A DNA stretch of 64,000 nt from Agapetus fuscipes (GCA_951799405.1 OX637359.1:4274201-4338200); one strand, 5' to 3'. Counted from the stretch's first letter, positions 20,279 to 29,669 are shown. Notes: generated by a model not told the origin, from the letters alone. Numbers and translations are program-made.

Positions 20279-20830
20279 CCATCTCACTATATATATATCA
20301 GGCTTATTTATTTTTAATTGCACATGATAAGAGAGCGCCGTTTTTGTGTGTGTCACACCTCAAGGGCCCTCTCCGATCACGGATAAGACTTTTTGAAAAG
20401 GTGCGTCTTGAGAGCTCCGCGAAATATGCCCATAGATTTGGAGTTCTTCACTCCGGGTGGCAGTCTGTTCCACTCCACCGGACCTGCAACACAGAAAGCA
20501 CGGTCTCCAAAATTTGTACGGATTTGACGGTGCGGCTGAACAAAATTGATCGCACCATCGCCCGCAGATCTGAGTGTCTGCCTCCTCACACCCATCTCAA
20601 CAGGCGAAATCATGTCAGTCAGATAAGGTGGAGCCACGCCATTCATGGCTTTATATACCATCAGACAAACACGGTAGACCACCCTCTCCGGGAAACGAAG
20701 CCAGTGTAGTTTTTTTAACAGCGGAGTGATGTGAGCGAATTTGGATATCCCGAATATGAGCCTTGCTGCTGAATTTAACACGGATTGAAAGCGGTTGAAA
20801 TGCTTCTTTGGCTGCCCACTATAAATGCCC
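20279..20830 (-). pseudogene. CR1/L2-like LINE, 5'-truncated reverse transcriptase C-terminus
   Basis: The minus-strand frame begins within GQPKKHFNRFQSVLNSAARL and continues through ITPLLKKLHWLRFPERVVYR, YKAMNGVAPPYL, NFGDRAFCVAGPVEWNRLPP and FRGALKTHLFKKSYP before the stop. This is the C-terminal thumb region typical of CR1/L2-clade elements. The 3' UTR reads GATCGGAGAGGGCCCTTGAG, GTGTGACACACACAAAAACG and ends in AAATAAATAAGCCTGATATA. The open frame extends to 20907, but the residues upstream of GQPKK come from flanking DNA. Confidence 0.85.
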
Positions 20831-20858
20831 ACTATGTCCTTTATTTCAAAAACTTTTG

Positions 20859-21496
20859 GTATGTAGTCATTGCAGATGAAATCTCTTACTGTTTTGCCTT
20901 TGATCATTTTAAAAACTTTTATTTTGGATGTTCGGAATATCCAGAGTCATAATAAAAGAAGAGCTTGCATGAAGAAGGTTATGACTCTGGAGGAAATGAA
21001 AGAAGTATGTAAGGACAGAAAGAAATGGCGGTTGATCTGTAATGTTGGCGGCTAGGGTTTATTATAATTTATAATGAAATTTGCTTTATGTTTTAAGTTT
21101 TTGATGTCCATGTATATTATTATTTATTGATTTAAAAAATGTAATTTGTCGTGTATGTATGTTCCTTGACTTATAGGTTGGTATGCGGCTGGCCACCCAT
21201 ACTGTAAAAAATGGTTTACTTTGCCAATGTCACCCCTGTTTCAGGGAAGGACGGCAAGAGTTGCAGGGCTTATGTTCATTTGAGATTGGGTTTTTATAAT
21301 GTAGGTCCACATGCGGCATGTGTTAGCGCGAAATTATACATGTCTGCTTGTGGGAATGCATTTAATATAAATCTAAAATGATATATATATCCTTGCAGCT
21401 TAGATTAGATTAGATTTGGTATGTACCTTGTCATTGCTGATGCAATCTCGTACTATTCTGCCGTTGACCATTCTAAAAACTTTTATTTTGGATGTT
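20859..21496. repeat. ~76-bp imperfect direct repeats flanking an RTE-A insertion
   Basis: 20859-20934 and 21418-21496 are diverged copies of one sequence (GGTATGTA...GTCATTGC...ATCTC...AAAACTTTTATTTTGGATGTTC), with about 10% substitutions plus a few extra bases in the right copy. The RTE-A element fills the space between them exactly, so they look like an unusually long target site duplication that has since diverged. Confidence 0.65.
20935..21417 (+). mobile_element. RTE-A LINE, 5'-truncated, with coding end and full 3' end
   Basis: The RT C-terminus reads NIQSHNKRRACMKKVMTLEE, then MKEVCKDRKKWRLICNVGG and stop (20935-21052). A ~110-nt 3' UTR follows, then the standard terminal block beginning CCTTGACTTATAGGTTGG at 21164, ending in GATTAGATTAGATT. 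This copy links the abundant 250-bp repeat to a reverse transcriptase gene. Confidence 0.85.
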
Positions 21497-21649
21497 CTCA
21501 GCAGTCCTTTGGGTTTTCTTGTATCCACTCTAGCTTTTACTACACCGTAAGTCAGAAGAGTTCTTACACATGTTTTACTTTTCGTATCTTACTGTCGATT
21601 ATTTTATTCTTGTTTTTCTACATGTGAAAAATACAGATCAAAATTGAAA

Positions 21650-21925
21650 ACTCAATGTGGCAATATACACAACTAAGCTACACGTATGGTGTAACTTCTT
21701 GCCTGCGTTTTTCCTGAAGGAGTCGCATGTGGCGATTCGGGACCTATTTATTTTTACGCGTAAGGGAGCCGTCCTCACACCAACCACTTTCAATTGAAGT
21801 GGGGGTTTCTCAGCTCCCGAGGGGGCTGGTTCGCATTTCTCGTAAAGGCTGAGTAAACCTTGACATCGAGCCCTTGCTCTCGGCATGAAATGTAAGCATT
21901 CTACCAATTGAGCTATCGACATTTT
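21650..21925 (-). repeat. S3 SINE
   Basis: The minus strand shows the tRNA-like head (GTCGATAGCTCAATTGGTAG, CATTTCATGCCGAGAGC), CTTTACGAGAAATGCGAACC, GAAACCCCCACTTCAATTG, TTACGCGTAAAAATAAATAG and the tail ACACCATACGTGTAGCTTAG. The B-box segment is damaged. Confidence 0.75.
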
Positions 21926-21934
21926 TACGAGCTT

Positions 21935-22155
21935 GGTCGTCGTCGCTACAAAGCGCCAATTCTCAAGCAAGACCTAGTTGCAGTAAGGCTGGATGGACAT
22001 TTGGTGACCGGTCATTGGTAAAGGTTTATGAATTTTTCAACCCAGCGACCCATAAACCTATAAATGGTATTTTTTTGTGCTCCGCCGGGATTCGAACCCA
22101 CAACCTTCCAATCATAGTCCGAAGAGTTACCACTGAAGTACGGACCGGTAAGATG
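21935..22155 (-). repeat. S1 SINE, tRNA head, tail truncated
   Basis: The minus strand has the A-box region TACTTCAGTGGTAACTCTTC, B box GGTTCGAATCCCGGCGGAGC, GGGTCGCTGGGTTGAAAAAT and CTTGAGAATTGGCGCTTTG. The LINE-shared tail is missing because the copy abuts the S3 head directly. It has no 5S head. Confidence 0.8.
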
Positions 22156-22499
22156 ACCCTCAAATTACAAAAAAAAAAAAACAAATATCTTATTTTTTAA
22201 CGTTAGACAACATTCCGCTTAGACCTCAAAACTGTCTCCAACTATAAGATTTTAGAAGAAGTAAAAACACGATTCTTTTAAAACTACATGCGATACCAGA
22301 TACGATAAATTTTGAAAGTATCGTCTCCACTTAACAAAGTTTAAAGTTTAAAGTTAAAAGTTTTGAGTTTGTGAAACTATTCCACTAAATCTCGAAGATG
22401 TCGTTTTACCTTAACTCCTAACCGTGATTTTAGGTCAACGGTACGTCAACTAAGTACACATAACGTTTTAACTCCATAGCGTATTACCAATATTGCGTA
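22156..22499. other. No recognised feature
   Basis: AT-rich unique DNA. Confidence 0.4.
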
Positions 22500-22565
22500 T
22501 TGCACCATCCGCGTGACTAGGCTGGAATAATGATTTATTAATACGATATTATTATTATTGTTTTT
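22500..22565 (+). repeat. Short LINE-like 3' end (GCACCATCCGCGTGACTAGG family)
   Basis: Reads TTGCACCATCCGCGTGACTA, GGCTGGAATAATGATTTATT and ends in (ATT)n. The same sequence occurs on the minus strand at 33481-33540 and 52240-52310. A shared end plus a simple-repeat tail suggests the 3' terminus of an unidentified non-LTR element. Confidence 0.5.
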
Positions 22566-22587
22566 TTTTGTATAGATTTGTTATTTA

Positions 22588-22850
22588 TTACTCGTATTCT
22601 TTGACTTATAGGTTGGTATGAGGCTGACCACCCATACTGTAAAAAATGGTTCACTTTGCCAATGTCACCCCTGTTTCAGGGAATGTCGGCAAGAGTTGCA
22701 GGGCTTATGTTCATTTGAGGTTTGGATTTTATTTGTAAGTACACAATCAGCATTTGTAAGCGCAAACTACACGTGTTTGTTTGTGGGCATACATCTGAGA
22801 GCTTTGAATGAATATATCCTTGCAACTTAGATTATAGATTATTATAGATT
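22588..22850 (+). repeat. RTE-A LINE 3' end
   Basis: Full terminal block from TTCTTTGACTTATAGGTTGG to CTTGCAACTTAGATTATAGA, of the GAGGTTTGG subgroup. Confidence 0.9.
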
Positions 22851-22869
22851 ACCAAAAAACGTTACCTGA

Positions 22870-23240
22870 GAGCAACGATTGGGTGATGAACGAGTGTGGT
22901 ATAAAAGAGAATTTGAGAATAAAAGTACAAAAAAGCACGAAGAGATGGTATGGACATCTTGATTTAATGAATTATGAACGACTAAGGAAGAAAAAGTAGG
23001 TACAGAGGAAATGTCAGAGGAAAGCGTAAAGACCGAGGAAGTAATGAATAGACCAAATAGGTGAGATTGCGAAAGACTAGAACCTGCGTTGTGAGAATAA
23101 GAAAAGAGTATGTATGAGGAAAATTATGAATGCTTAAGAGATGAAAAATATATGCAAGGGTAGAAAAAAGTGTAGACGCATCTGCAGAGATGCCGGCCAC
23201 CCCTAGTGGAACTGCGACAGGATGCAGTAACAGTTACAGT
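22870..23240 (+). pseudogene. RTE-B LINE, decayed C-terminus
   Basis: A shifted plus-strand frame recalls MRWFGH (here RRWYGHLDLMNY), GRPRK, then CKGRKKCRRICRDAGHP. It ends with CCCCTAGTGGAACTGCGACA and CAGTAACAGTTACAGT, the RTE-B (TTACAG)n tail. Confidence 0.65.
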
Positions 23241-23299
23241 ACGAAGACTAGAACGCTCAATCGAGGCATCGTTTAAGATTTGATGCTTTTTTTGGTACA

Positions 23300-23420
23300 G
23301 GCTATATATATATACAAGGATAATTTATTTATAAGGTACACATAATTAAAGAGCGCCGTTTTTGTGTATGTCATGGGCCCTCTTCAAGGGCCCTCTAAAA
23401 TCACGAAAAGGCTGTGGTTG
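23300..23420 (-). repeat. CR1/L2-like LINE 3' UTR fragment
   Basis: The minus strand carries GAGGGCCCTTGAAGAGGGCC, ACATACACAAAAACGGCGCT and ATAAATTATCCTTGTATATA, matching the end of the 27535-28370 element. The central box contains a local duplication. Confidence 0.75.
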
Positions 23421-23554
23421 AGATAAACACCAAGTCTTATTCTTGAGGTACTGCAGAATGTTTAACAAGTACATAATAACACATAATAACAATACCTAAA
23501 TGGATCCACCGATTTTGTTGTTAAGATTTTGTCCGTTTGGTGAGATTAACTGAG

Positions 23555-23715
23555 ATTTGTTTATTCGTTAGCTCAGTTCGTAGAATACTTGCATTCCATG
23601 CAAAAGGCTAGGGGTTCAATTTCCACTAGTGTCAGAAATTATTTCTCGTTTCGGTACTTATTTCTAGCCCAAGATAAGATGTCGGGATTCATGTGCAGCT
23701 TAGTTGCGTAATGGT
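23555..23715 (+). repeat. S3 SINE, internally deleted
   Basis: Head GTTAGCTCAGTTCGTAGAAT, CTTGCATTCCATGC, B box GGGTTCAATTTCC, then GTCAGAAATTATTTCTCGTT. It jumps to the tail TGTGCAGCTTAGTTGCG, skipping most of the body. Confidence 0.7.
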
Positions 23716-23721
23716 TTTTTT

Positions 23722-23950
23722 GTTGATTTCCTGACTTATAGGTTGGTATAAGGCTGACCAACCGTACTGGAAAAAATGGTTCACTTTGCCATTGTCCCCG
23801 CTGTTTCAGGGAACTTCGGCAAAAGTTGCAGGGGTTATGTTCATTCGAGGTTTGAATTTTATTTTTTAAGCGTGCCTGCTTCTGGGCATGCATTTCATAT
23901 GAATTTAAATGTTAATGTATCTCTTTGCAACTTAGATTGAAGATTGTAGA
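23722..23950 (+). repeat. RTE-A LINE 3' end
   Basis: TTCCTGACTTATAGGTTGGT to CTTTGCAACTTAGATTGAAG, with a deletion around the GCATGTG segment. Confidence 0.85.
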
Positions 23951-23969
23951 TAGATGTGAACAAGGTGAG

Positions 23970-24685
23970 ATTCAAAAAAAAAATCCCGTTGTTTGTAAAA
24001 ATATGTTTCTTATACTTTTTGGTCTTAGTAAAAGAGTGACATTAATGAAAAAAATCACGCATGTTTAATAGTTTTTTGTCTTAATTTTAAAGTTAGTTTT
24101 TTTTATATAATTAAAAAAATGACGCCAAAAAAAAATATTTAAAAAAACTCGTTTTTTTTATTTTTTTTTGCTCGGATTTTGTTGTTTTATATTTTGGAAA
24201 TATTTTTTTTCTTTATAATTATAGAATGATACAAATTCTAGTTTGTAGTGTGATTTTTAATAGAATAATGTGAACAGTTTTTGAGATAATATGTAATATA
24301 ATAATAAAATATAATAAAAAACGGTTTGCAAGAATTAAATAAGTTAATTAATTTCAGTTTTTTCATATTAGCGCAAAAACTATTCACATTATTTTATTAA
24401 AAATCACACTACAAACTAGAATTTGTATCATTCTATAATTATAAACAAAAAAAATATTTCCAAAATACAAAACAACAAAATCCGAGCAAAAAAAACTAAA
24501 AAAAACGAGTTTTTTTAAATATTTTTTTGTGGCGTCATTTTTTAAGTAAGATAAAAGAAAACCAACTTTAAAATTAAGACAAAAAATTATTTAACACGCG
24601 TGATTTTTTTCATTAATGTCACTCTTTTACTAAGACCATAAAGTACAAGAAACATATTTTTACAAACAACGGGATTTTTTTTTTG
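23970..24685. mobile_element. ~715-bp foldback element
   Basis: Arms of roughly 300 bp (about 23975-24280 and 24380-24680) are near-perfect inverted copies. Left-arm landmarks ATCCCGTTGTTTGTAAAAAT, TTAGTAAAAGAGTGACATTA, GACGCCA, CTCGGATTTTGTTGTTTT and ATAGAATGATACAAATTCTA reappear in reverse in the right arm. The ~90-nt loop is AT-rich (AATATAATAATAAAATATAA). There is no transposase and no clear target duplication. It could be a foldback transposon or snap-back insertion, and a transcript would form a very long hairpin. Confidence 0.9.
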
Positions 24686-24839
24686 ACCGGAGTCTTAAGA
24701 GTTGGTGGAAGTGTTAAGAATGCGTCTTTGAGGTTATCAAATACAGGTGGATATTTGTTTGTAGTTTTAGAGTATCTTTTTTTGGAAATTTGATGTATTT
24801 TTGTGAAAAAAAAAAATTTTTTACTCATTCTGACACAGT

Positions 24840-24920
24840 TTTTCCTTAAGGCGTGCTATGTGGCATGTGGAACCTTTCTATTTTGACTGGTAGAGGGAGT
24901 GGATTTACGCCAACCGTTTA
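24840..24920 (-). repeat. S3 SINE fragment
   Basis: The minus strand reads CGTAAATCCACTCCC, CCAGTCAAAATAGAAAGGTT and CACGCCTTAAGGAAA, a diverged piece of the S3 3' half. Confidence 0.4.
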
Positions 24921-24954
24921 TTATTTTATTGCATTTTTTTATATATTTTTTTAT

Positions 24955-25025
24955 GACGGATGATTTCTTTCCTGTGGCGCCATTCAATGGTCCAGGACCA
25001 TCTCAAGGGCGCCATTTAAGTTGAA
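24955..25025 (-). repeat. CR1-like LINE 3' end fragment
   Basis: The minus strand reads GCGCCCTTGAGATGGTCCTG, GACCATTGAATGGCGCCA, then GAAAGAAATCATCC. This matches the 3' end at 57998-58060 (CTCCCTTGAGATGGTCTGGG, ATTAAACGGCGCCA). Confidence 0.65.
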
Positions 25026-25039
25026 AAGACATATTTACA

Positions 25040-25235
25040 TTTAAGAATTATATTAAATGCACACCCACAGGCAGACGCGTGTAGATAAGTTTGCACTGCT
25101 GCATGTGCTGCACTTAAAAACCCAAACCTAACATGAACATAAATCTGACAATCTCCACCGCCTTTCCCTGTAACCGTGAACTTTATTTTTATAGCATGAG
25201 GGCTAGCCTCATACCAACCTATAGGTTAAGGAACA
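25040..25235 (-). repeat. RTE-A LINE 3' end, diverged
   Basis: The minus strand reads TTCCTTAACCTATAGGTTGG, GGTATGAGGCTAGCC, CAGGGAAAGGCGG and GTCTGCCTGTGGGTGTGC. Confidence 0.8.
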
Positions 25236-25394
25236 GTCTTGTTCACAATAAATGAGAAATATCAAAGCCTTCTTCATTTTCGCGATGTTCTTCAAATAGG
25301 GTTGACATTGGTAAAAACGCACCAATATTTTACACGCTAATACCACTACTCTGATCAAGCCATTTCTTGCAGGGATCCCATTTTCTCCTCTAGC

Positions 25395-25660
25395 ATGGCA
25401 TATTGTCCCCTTAATGCTTGTTTGTCTTATGTCCATTAGAGGTACTTTCACATCAGCAATGTTTGGATGTGCACTGGATCAATTTGTCTTATGAAAACTG
25501 GAAATTGATTTAAAAAAATATTTAAAACAACTCTCAAATTATCATCTTGCACGTTTTTGCCTTAGCTCCGATTGTGTAGAAAGGAGTTCTTAAGAAGATT
25601 TCATTGAAAAGTCGTATTTGAATCAAATGGTCGATAAGCCCAACAAGCACTAGAGGGACG
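25395..25660. mobile_element. M1 MITE, complete
   Basis: Imperfect terminal inverted repeats: left CCTTAATGCTTGTTTGTCTT, right (reverse complement) CCTCTAGTGCTTGTTGGGCT. The interior contains CATCAGCAATGTTTGGATGT and GTCTTATGAAAAC, shared with the M1 copies at 41350, 42710, 43255 and 62420. No coding capacity. Confidence 0.7.
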
Positions 25661-25869
25661 ATATGTGAACCGCCATTGCCTCGGGCTCCCGTCTAAGACA
25701 TAACTTTTCAGCCATTTCAGCTGTAGGAGGGTTAGGAGGCACTAATGACCCACCCCTTTCAGTACTTCCTGCCGCAAGGGGACGATAAGCTCGGTAGCAA
25801 GGATTTTCGCATTGAAAATTTTCTAAAAGGACTGTAAATATAAGTGAAAAATATATTGTTGTGTTAATA

Positions 25870-26337
25870 AGCGGATTGCAAGGTTATCACTCTGGATGAA
25901 ATGAATAAAGTATGTAAGAACATAAAAGAAATGGAAGTTGATCTGTTATATTGGCAGCTAGGGCTAGAGTTTTTCTGATTCATTTAAATTAATAATTAGA
26001 ATTTTATATTTTGTACTTGTTTTTAATGTGTATGCATGGTATTATTTGTTTATTTCAAAAATATAATTTGTTTTGTATGTTCCTTGACTATCATTTAGGT
26101 TGTTTTGTGGCTGACCAACCATGCTGTAGAAAATGGTTCACTTTGCCAATGTCACCCCTGTTTCAGGAAAGGTTGGCAAGAGTTGCAGGGTGTATGTCTA
26201 TTTGAGATTTGGGTTTTTATGTTGAAGGTTCACATGCGGCATGTGCAAACGTGAACTTGTACGTGTCTGCTTGTGAGAATGCATATAATGTGAATACCTA
26301 ATGTAACATATCTTTTCAACTTAGATTAGATTAGATT
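25870..26337 (+). mobile_element. RTE-A LINE, 5'-truncated, with coding end
   Basis: Coding remnants (a disrupted KVITLDEMNKVCKN block) are followed by the 3' UTR, CCTTGACTATCATTTAGGTT and the terminal block ending CTTAGATTAGATTAGATT. Confidence 0.75.
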
Positions 26338-26374
26338 GAATAAAAAGTGCGGTTTATTAAATTTACACAATTTA

Positions 26375-26630
26375 TTGAGTCCGGTCGATAGCTCATCAGT
26401 TAGTAGAGTACTTGTATTCCATGTCGAGAACTCAGGTTCAAATCCCCCCGCGGTTGTCAGAAACTCATTTCTTGTGAAGGCTGAGTAAACCTTGCCGGTA
26501 TTTTATTTTGGGTTTTAAATAAACACCGAAACGAAAAATCATTTCTGACAACCTCGGTGAGATTTGAACCCGAGCTCACGGCATGGAATGCAAGCACTCT
26601 AACAACTGAGCTATCAACCGGACTATTATA
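26375..26630. repeat. Head-to-head inverted pair of S3 tRNA-like heads
   Basis: Plus-strand head 26378-26495 (GGTCGATAGCTCATCAGTTA, B-box GGTTCAAATCCCC, then CAGAAACTCATTTC) runs into a short body. The minus-strand head follows at 26500-26626 (GTCCGGTTGATAGCTCAGTT, B-box GGTTCAAATCTCACC). The pair forms a ~120-bp-arm palindrome with two outward-facing tRNA-like ends. Confidence 0.75.
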
Positions 26631-26989
26631 CGCAGCAATATTTCAGGCATTTTCAATATCTTTAATGGCGGTAGATTAACTAAATTCCACTATGCATAAT
26701 GAGACTCCCTGTTAGATTAACTTTAAGTATAAACCATTTACTTTAACCTCAAGCACAGCATATTTCCAATCACGTATGTAAATGAAAACAGCGCTCCTCT
26801 TGAGAGTTTTATTTATGAAACATATTTGTTAAAACGTTTGAGACTTTGGGTTTTGGGAACAGCTGGTGCGAGCGCCGTTGGATAAAAGACGAAAGGCTGA
26901 GAAAGCAAAGCCTTGTGAATAACAGGGTTGCCCCCTTTTGGGATTACCTAAATTATTTTTGTAGAAATTGACAGAGATAATAATAAAAA

Positions 26990-27275
26990 AATAAGAAAAA
27001 TAGTATGATTAATTTGGTGAACGCTGTGTGAATCGCACCTCAAGAGCCATATGCGAACTAGGTTGAAAGCGCCAAATCGCAAGCAAGCAGTTTCTATAAG
27101 GCTGGATGAACCTTTTGTGACCGGTTTTTGGTAAATGTAAACGATTTTTTTCAACTCAGTGAAGTGTGTATTTGAAAATAGAAATGGTTTTGTTTTCGTG
27201 CTGCGTTGGGATTTGAAACCGCTGCCTTCCATTTACGAGTCCGAAGCGCTAACCACTAGACTACGGACTGGTTGT
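26990..27275 (-). repeat. S1 SINE, tRNA head only
   Basis: The minus strand has TAGTCTAGTGGTTAGCGCTT (A-box region), CGGACTCGTAAATGGAAGG, a B-box worn to GGTTTCAAATCCC, then GTTGAAAAAAATCG and the LINE-shared end GGCTCTTGAGGTGCGATTCA. Confidence 0.8.
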
Positions 27276-27321
27276 TGGTCATTTTAACTGAATAAATTAA
27301 TTAAATCTAATATTTTCTAAG

Positions 27322-27520
27322 TTACATCTAATGTTACATTGGGGATTCACATTATATGCATTCTCACAAGCAGACACGCGTTAAACATAAAAACCCAAAT
27401 CTCAAATGAACATACACCCTGCAACTCTGTCCGACCTTCCCTGAAACAAGGGTGGCATTGGCAAAGTAAACCATGCTCTCCAACATGGGTGATTAGCCGT
27501 ATATCATCCTTTAAATTAAG
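27322..27520 (-). repeat. RTE-A LINE 3' end
   Basis: The minus strand reads TTCCTTAATTTAAAGGATG, a GTTTACTTTGCCAATGCC core, CAGGGAAGGTCGGACAGAG and GTGTCTGCTTGTGAGAATGC. Confidence 0.85.
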
Positions 27521-27534
27521 GAATATACATAAGG

Positions 27535-28370
27535 ACAATATATATATATACAAGGATAATTTATTTATAAGGTACACATAATTGAAGAGTGCCTTTTTGT
27601 GTGTGTCACACCTCAAGGGCCCTCTCAAATCACGGATAAGATTTTTTGTAAAGATGCGTCTTTAGTGCTCCTTTAAAGACACCAACAGTTTCTGCCTTCC
27701 TCACATTAGGTGGTAGTCTGTTCCACTCCATTGGGCCCGCAAACCGGAAAGCACGGTCCCCAAAATTAGTGCGTGTCTGACGTGACGGCTGGACTAAGTC
27801 AACCACCCCACACCCTGCAGATCTGAGAGTTTGGCGTCTCAAATCTATCTCAATAGGTGAGAACATGTCAGACAGGTATGAAGGAGCCGTACCATTGACA
27901 GCTTTGTAAACCATCAAACAAACACGGTAGACCACCCTCTCCGGAAAACGAAGCCAATGCAGTTCTTTCAACAATGGAGTAATATGATTAAATTTGGACA
28001 TCCCGAAAATGAGTCTTGCTGCAGAGTTCAGCACAGATTGTAGTCGGCTGAACTGTTTTTTCGGCTGACCTATATACAGCGTTGAGCAATAGTCAACCCG
28101 AGACATCACAAAAGCGTTAACCAGGGTCCTGACCGCCCCTGATGGTAAACATCTCCTGATTGCCTTAATCTGGCGAAGTTCAAAAAACGAGGAGGATACC
28201 GTGTTATTCAACTGCTCTCCCATTGTGAGGTTCCGATCCAGTGTGACTCCTAGAAGTCTCACTGAATCTGACGGCTGAATCAGCTGTCCCCCAATGGAGA
28301 GTGGTACGCGAGTTGTCAGGAGATGATCACGCCTGGACGTTTTATAATACATTTTATAGATAAAATCAAA
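27535..28370 (-). pseudogene. CR1/L2-like LINE, 5'-truncated but open over 240 codons
   Basis: Minus-strand frame 28352-27630 is uninterrupted. Landmarks in order are VPLSIGGQLIQPSDSVRLLG, FVMSRVDYCSTLYIGQPKK, RLQSVLNSAARLIFG, LHWLRFPERVVYRVCLMVYK, NFGDRAFRFAGPMEWNRLPP and FKGALKTHLYKKSYP. This is the RT C-terminus of a CR1/L2-clade element, lacking the catalytic palm and endonuclease. The 3' UTR runs GAGAGGGCCCTTGAGGTGTG, ACACACACAAAAAGGCACTC and ends ATAAATTATCCTTG then (TA)n. That end is shared with the S1 SINE, so this family is the likely supplier of S1's retrotransposition machinery. Confidence 0.9.
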
Positions 28371-28396
28371 ACAATTTTATGCTGGATTACGGTGAG

Positions 28397-28564
28397 TATT
28401 TTTTGGTTTCGCGAACAATTCGTTCGCATCATCAGGGAGACGAATAAATACTAATTGGTTCGGATACGGAATTAATCTTTGAGAGTGACGAGAGGGTATG
28501 AGGGAAGAAGGGGGATGCAGGACGGCCGCCTGACGATGCGAACGCATTGTTCGCGAAACCGGTC
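28397..28564. mobile_element. Inverted pair of hammerhead-like motifs
   Basis: The minus-strand motif (28435-28405: CTGATGA, GCGAAC/GTTCGC stem II, GAAAC) and the plus-strand motif (28530-28564: CTGACGA, the same stem, GAAACCGGTC) face each other and match at 30 of 32 positions. Flanks are also inverted (ACGGTGAGTATT on the left, ATACTCGCCGT on the right). It abuts the 5' truncation point of the CR1/L2-like LINE. Confidence 0.65.
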
Positions 28565-28568
28565 GTGG
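28526..28568 (+). ncRNA. Hammerhead ribozyme-like motif
   Basis: CCGC and GTGG (one G-U pair) form stem I. The core is CTGACGA, a CUGANGA variant allowed by the consensus. Stem II is a perfect 6-bp GCGAAC/GTTCGC, followed by GAAA, then self-complementary ACCGGT as loopless stem III and C at the cleavage position (28564). This is one of the two best candidates for activity in the window. Confidence 0.65.
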
Positions 28569-28599
28569 AATTATAATATACTCGCCGTATTCAAATACA

Positions 28600-29640
28600 G
28601 TGTTGTTTTCGTTATATTTTTAAAGTGAACGATTACAAAGTGAATGCTTCTACAATGAATATAATAAGAAATTATATTTAAATAATTAACAAATAATCCC
28701 TATTGGCCGGATTTAGCCATTGGTTTGGTTAGGCACTGGTTTTGTCGGAATTCACCCAAATAATAATTTAAAACTCTTGGTGACGATTGTGATTAATGTT
28801 TATTTAATTAATTAACTCACAATTAGCACAAGATTACAGAAATTAAAATCGATGACAGCAAGCAGACATATTGTCGTTGTGAAGTTTCGAGAAAGAACTC
28901 GGAAGTAGGAAACAGCTGTCAAACATTGACATGAAGTTGGTAGCAAAAACCACCGTAGACAAAAAAACATCTGTATCACTGGTAGGTATTTTAAATTCTT
29001 AACACATATTGTCAAAGATTGTGGATCCGCTTAGATGGACCATGTCAAGAGTCCTGTGGCTTAGATGATTCTTGTTAAAGATCTTGTTAGCTGGTTTCTC
29101 GAAGGTTGGTTGGTTAATAAACTCCAGATGTATATGTTAATGGAAGATTTATTTAGATATTTTACGATACAAAAACAAGAAGCGAATGTTTTAATGTTTC
29201 ACCATCAAGAGCAATGAAGGAAGGGTCAAAAAACACATGAAAACTTAATAAATCCAAAAGTGACAGAAGTACACTTAAGTAACACTTAAATGCCAACAAG
29301 GAGGTTACTTGTAATCTACATTTTAAACACATGTCAAAATATTTGACACATAAATACCAAAATAATTTTTAAATTCTTATTTTAAAAAAATCCCTTGCTG
29401 TTTGTCAACCCTGTTTTTCTGTTCTTTCACGAAAGTACACGTGGGTAGTACCTACGCATTACGTATATCACAGTATATACTTGATGTCAGTTTTAGTCGC
29501 GCGCCCAGACTTTGATGAATTCATAGTTGAAACATGTGACAATTGAGTGATTTGGTGAACATTGGAAGTAACCGCCGCCGTAGTCTGGCGACGAAAATAA
29601 ACGTGAAAGTCACGTGACATAAAATATATGTCACGTCACA
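28600..29640. other. No recognised feature
   Basis: AT-rich unique DNA. At 29610-29640 GTCACGTGACATAAAATATATGTCACGTCAC is a small palindrome-like repeat, quoted here only by its GTCACGTGAC and GTCACGTCAC ends. Confidence 0.4.
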
Positions 29641-29669
29641 CAGAGTATGGTAGAGCCCCAATTATCTGA

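Noticed and set aside
28812..29015. Several 60-100-codon open frames in unique DNA (28812, 36622, 10428, 56759 and others)
   Set aside because: No recognisable motif, no splice or start context, and an AT-rich composition expected to give such frames by chance.
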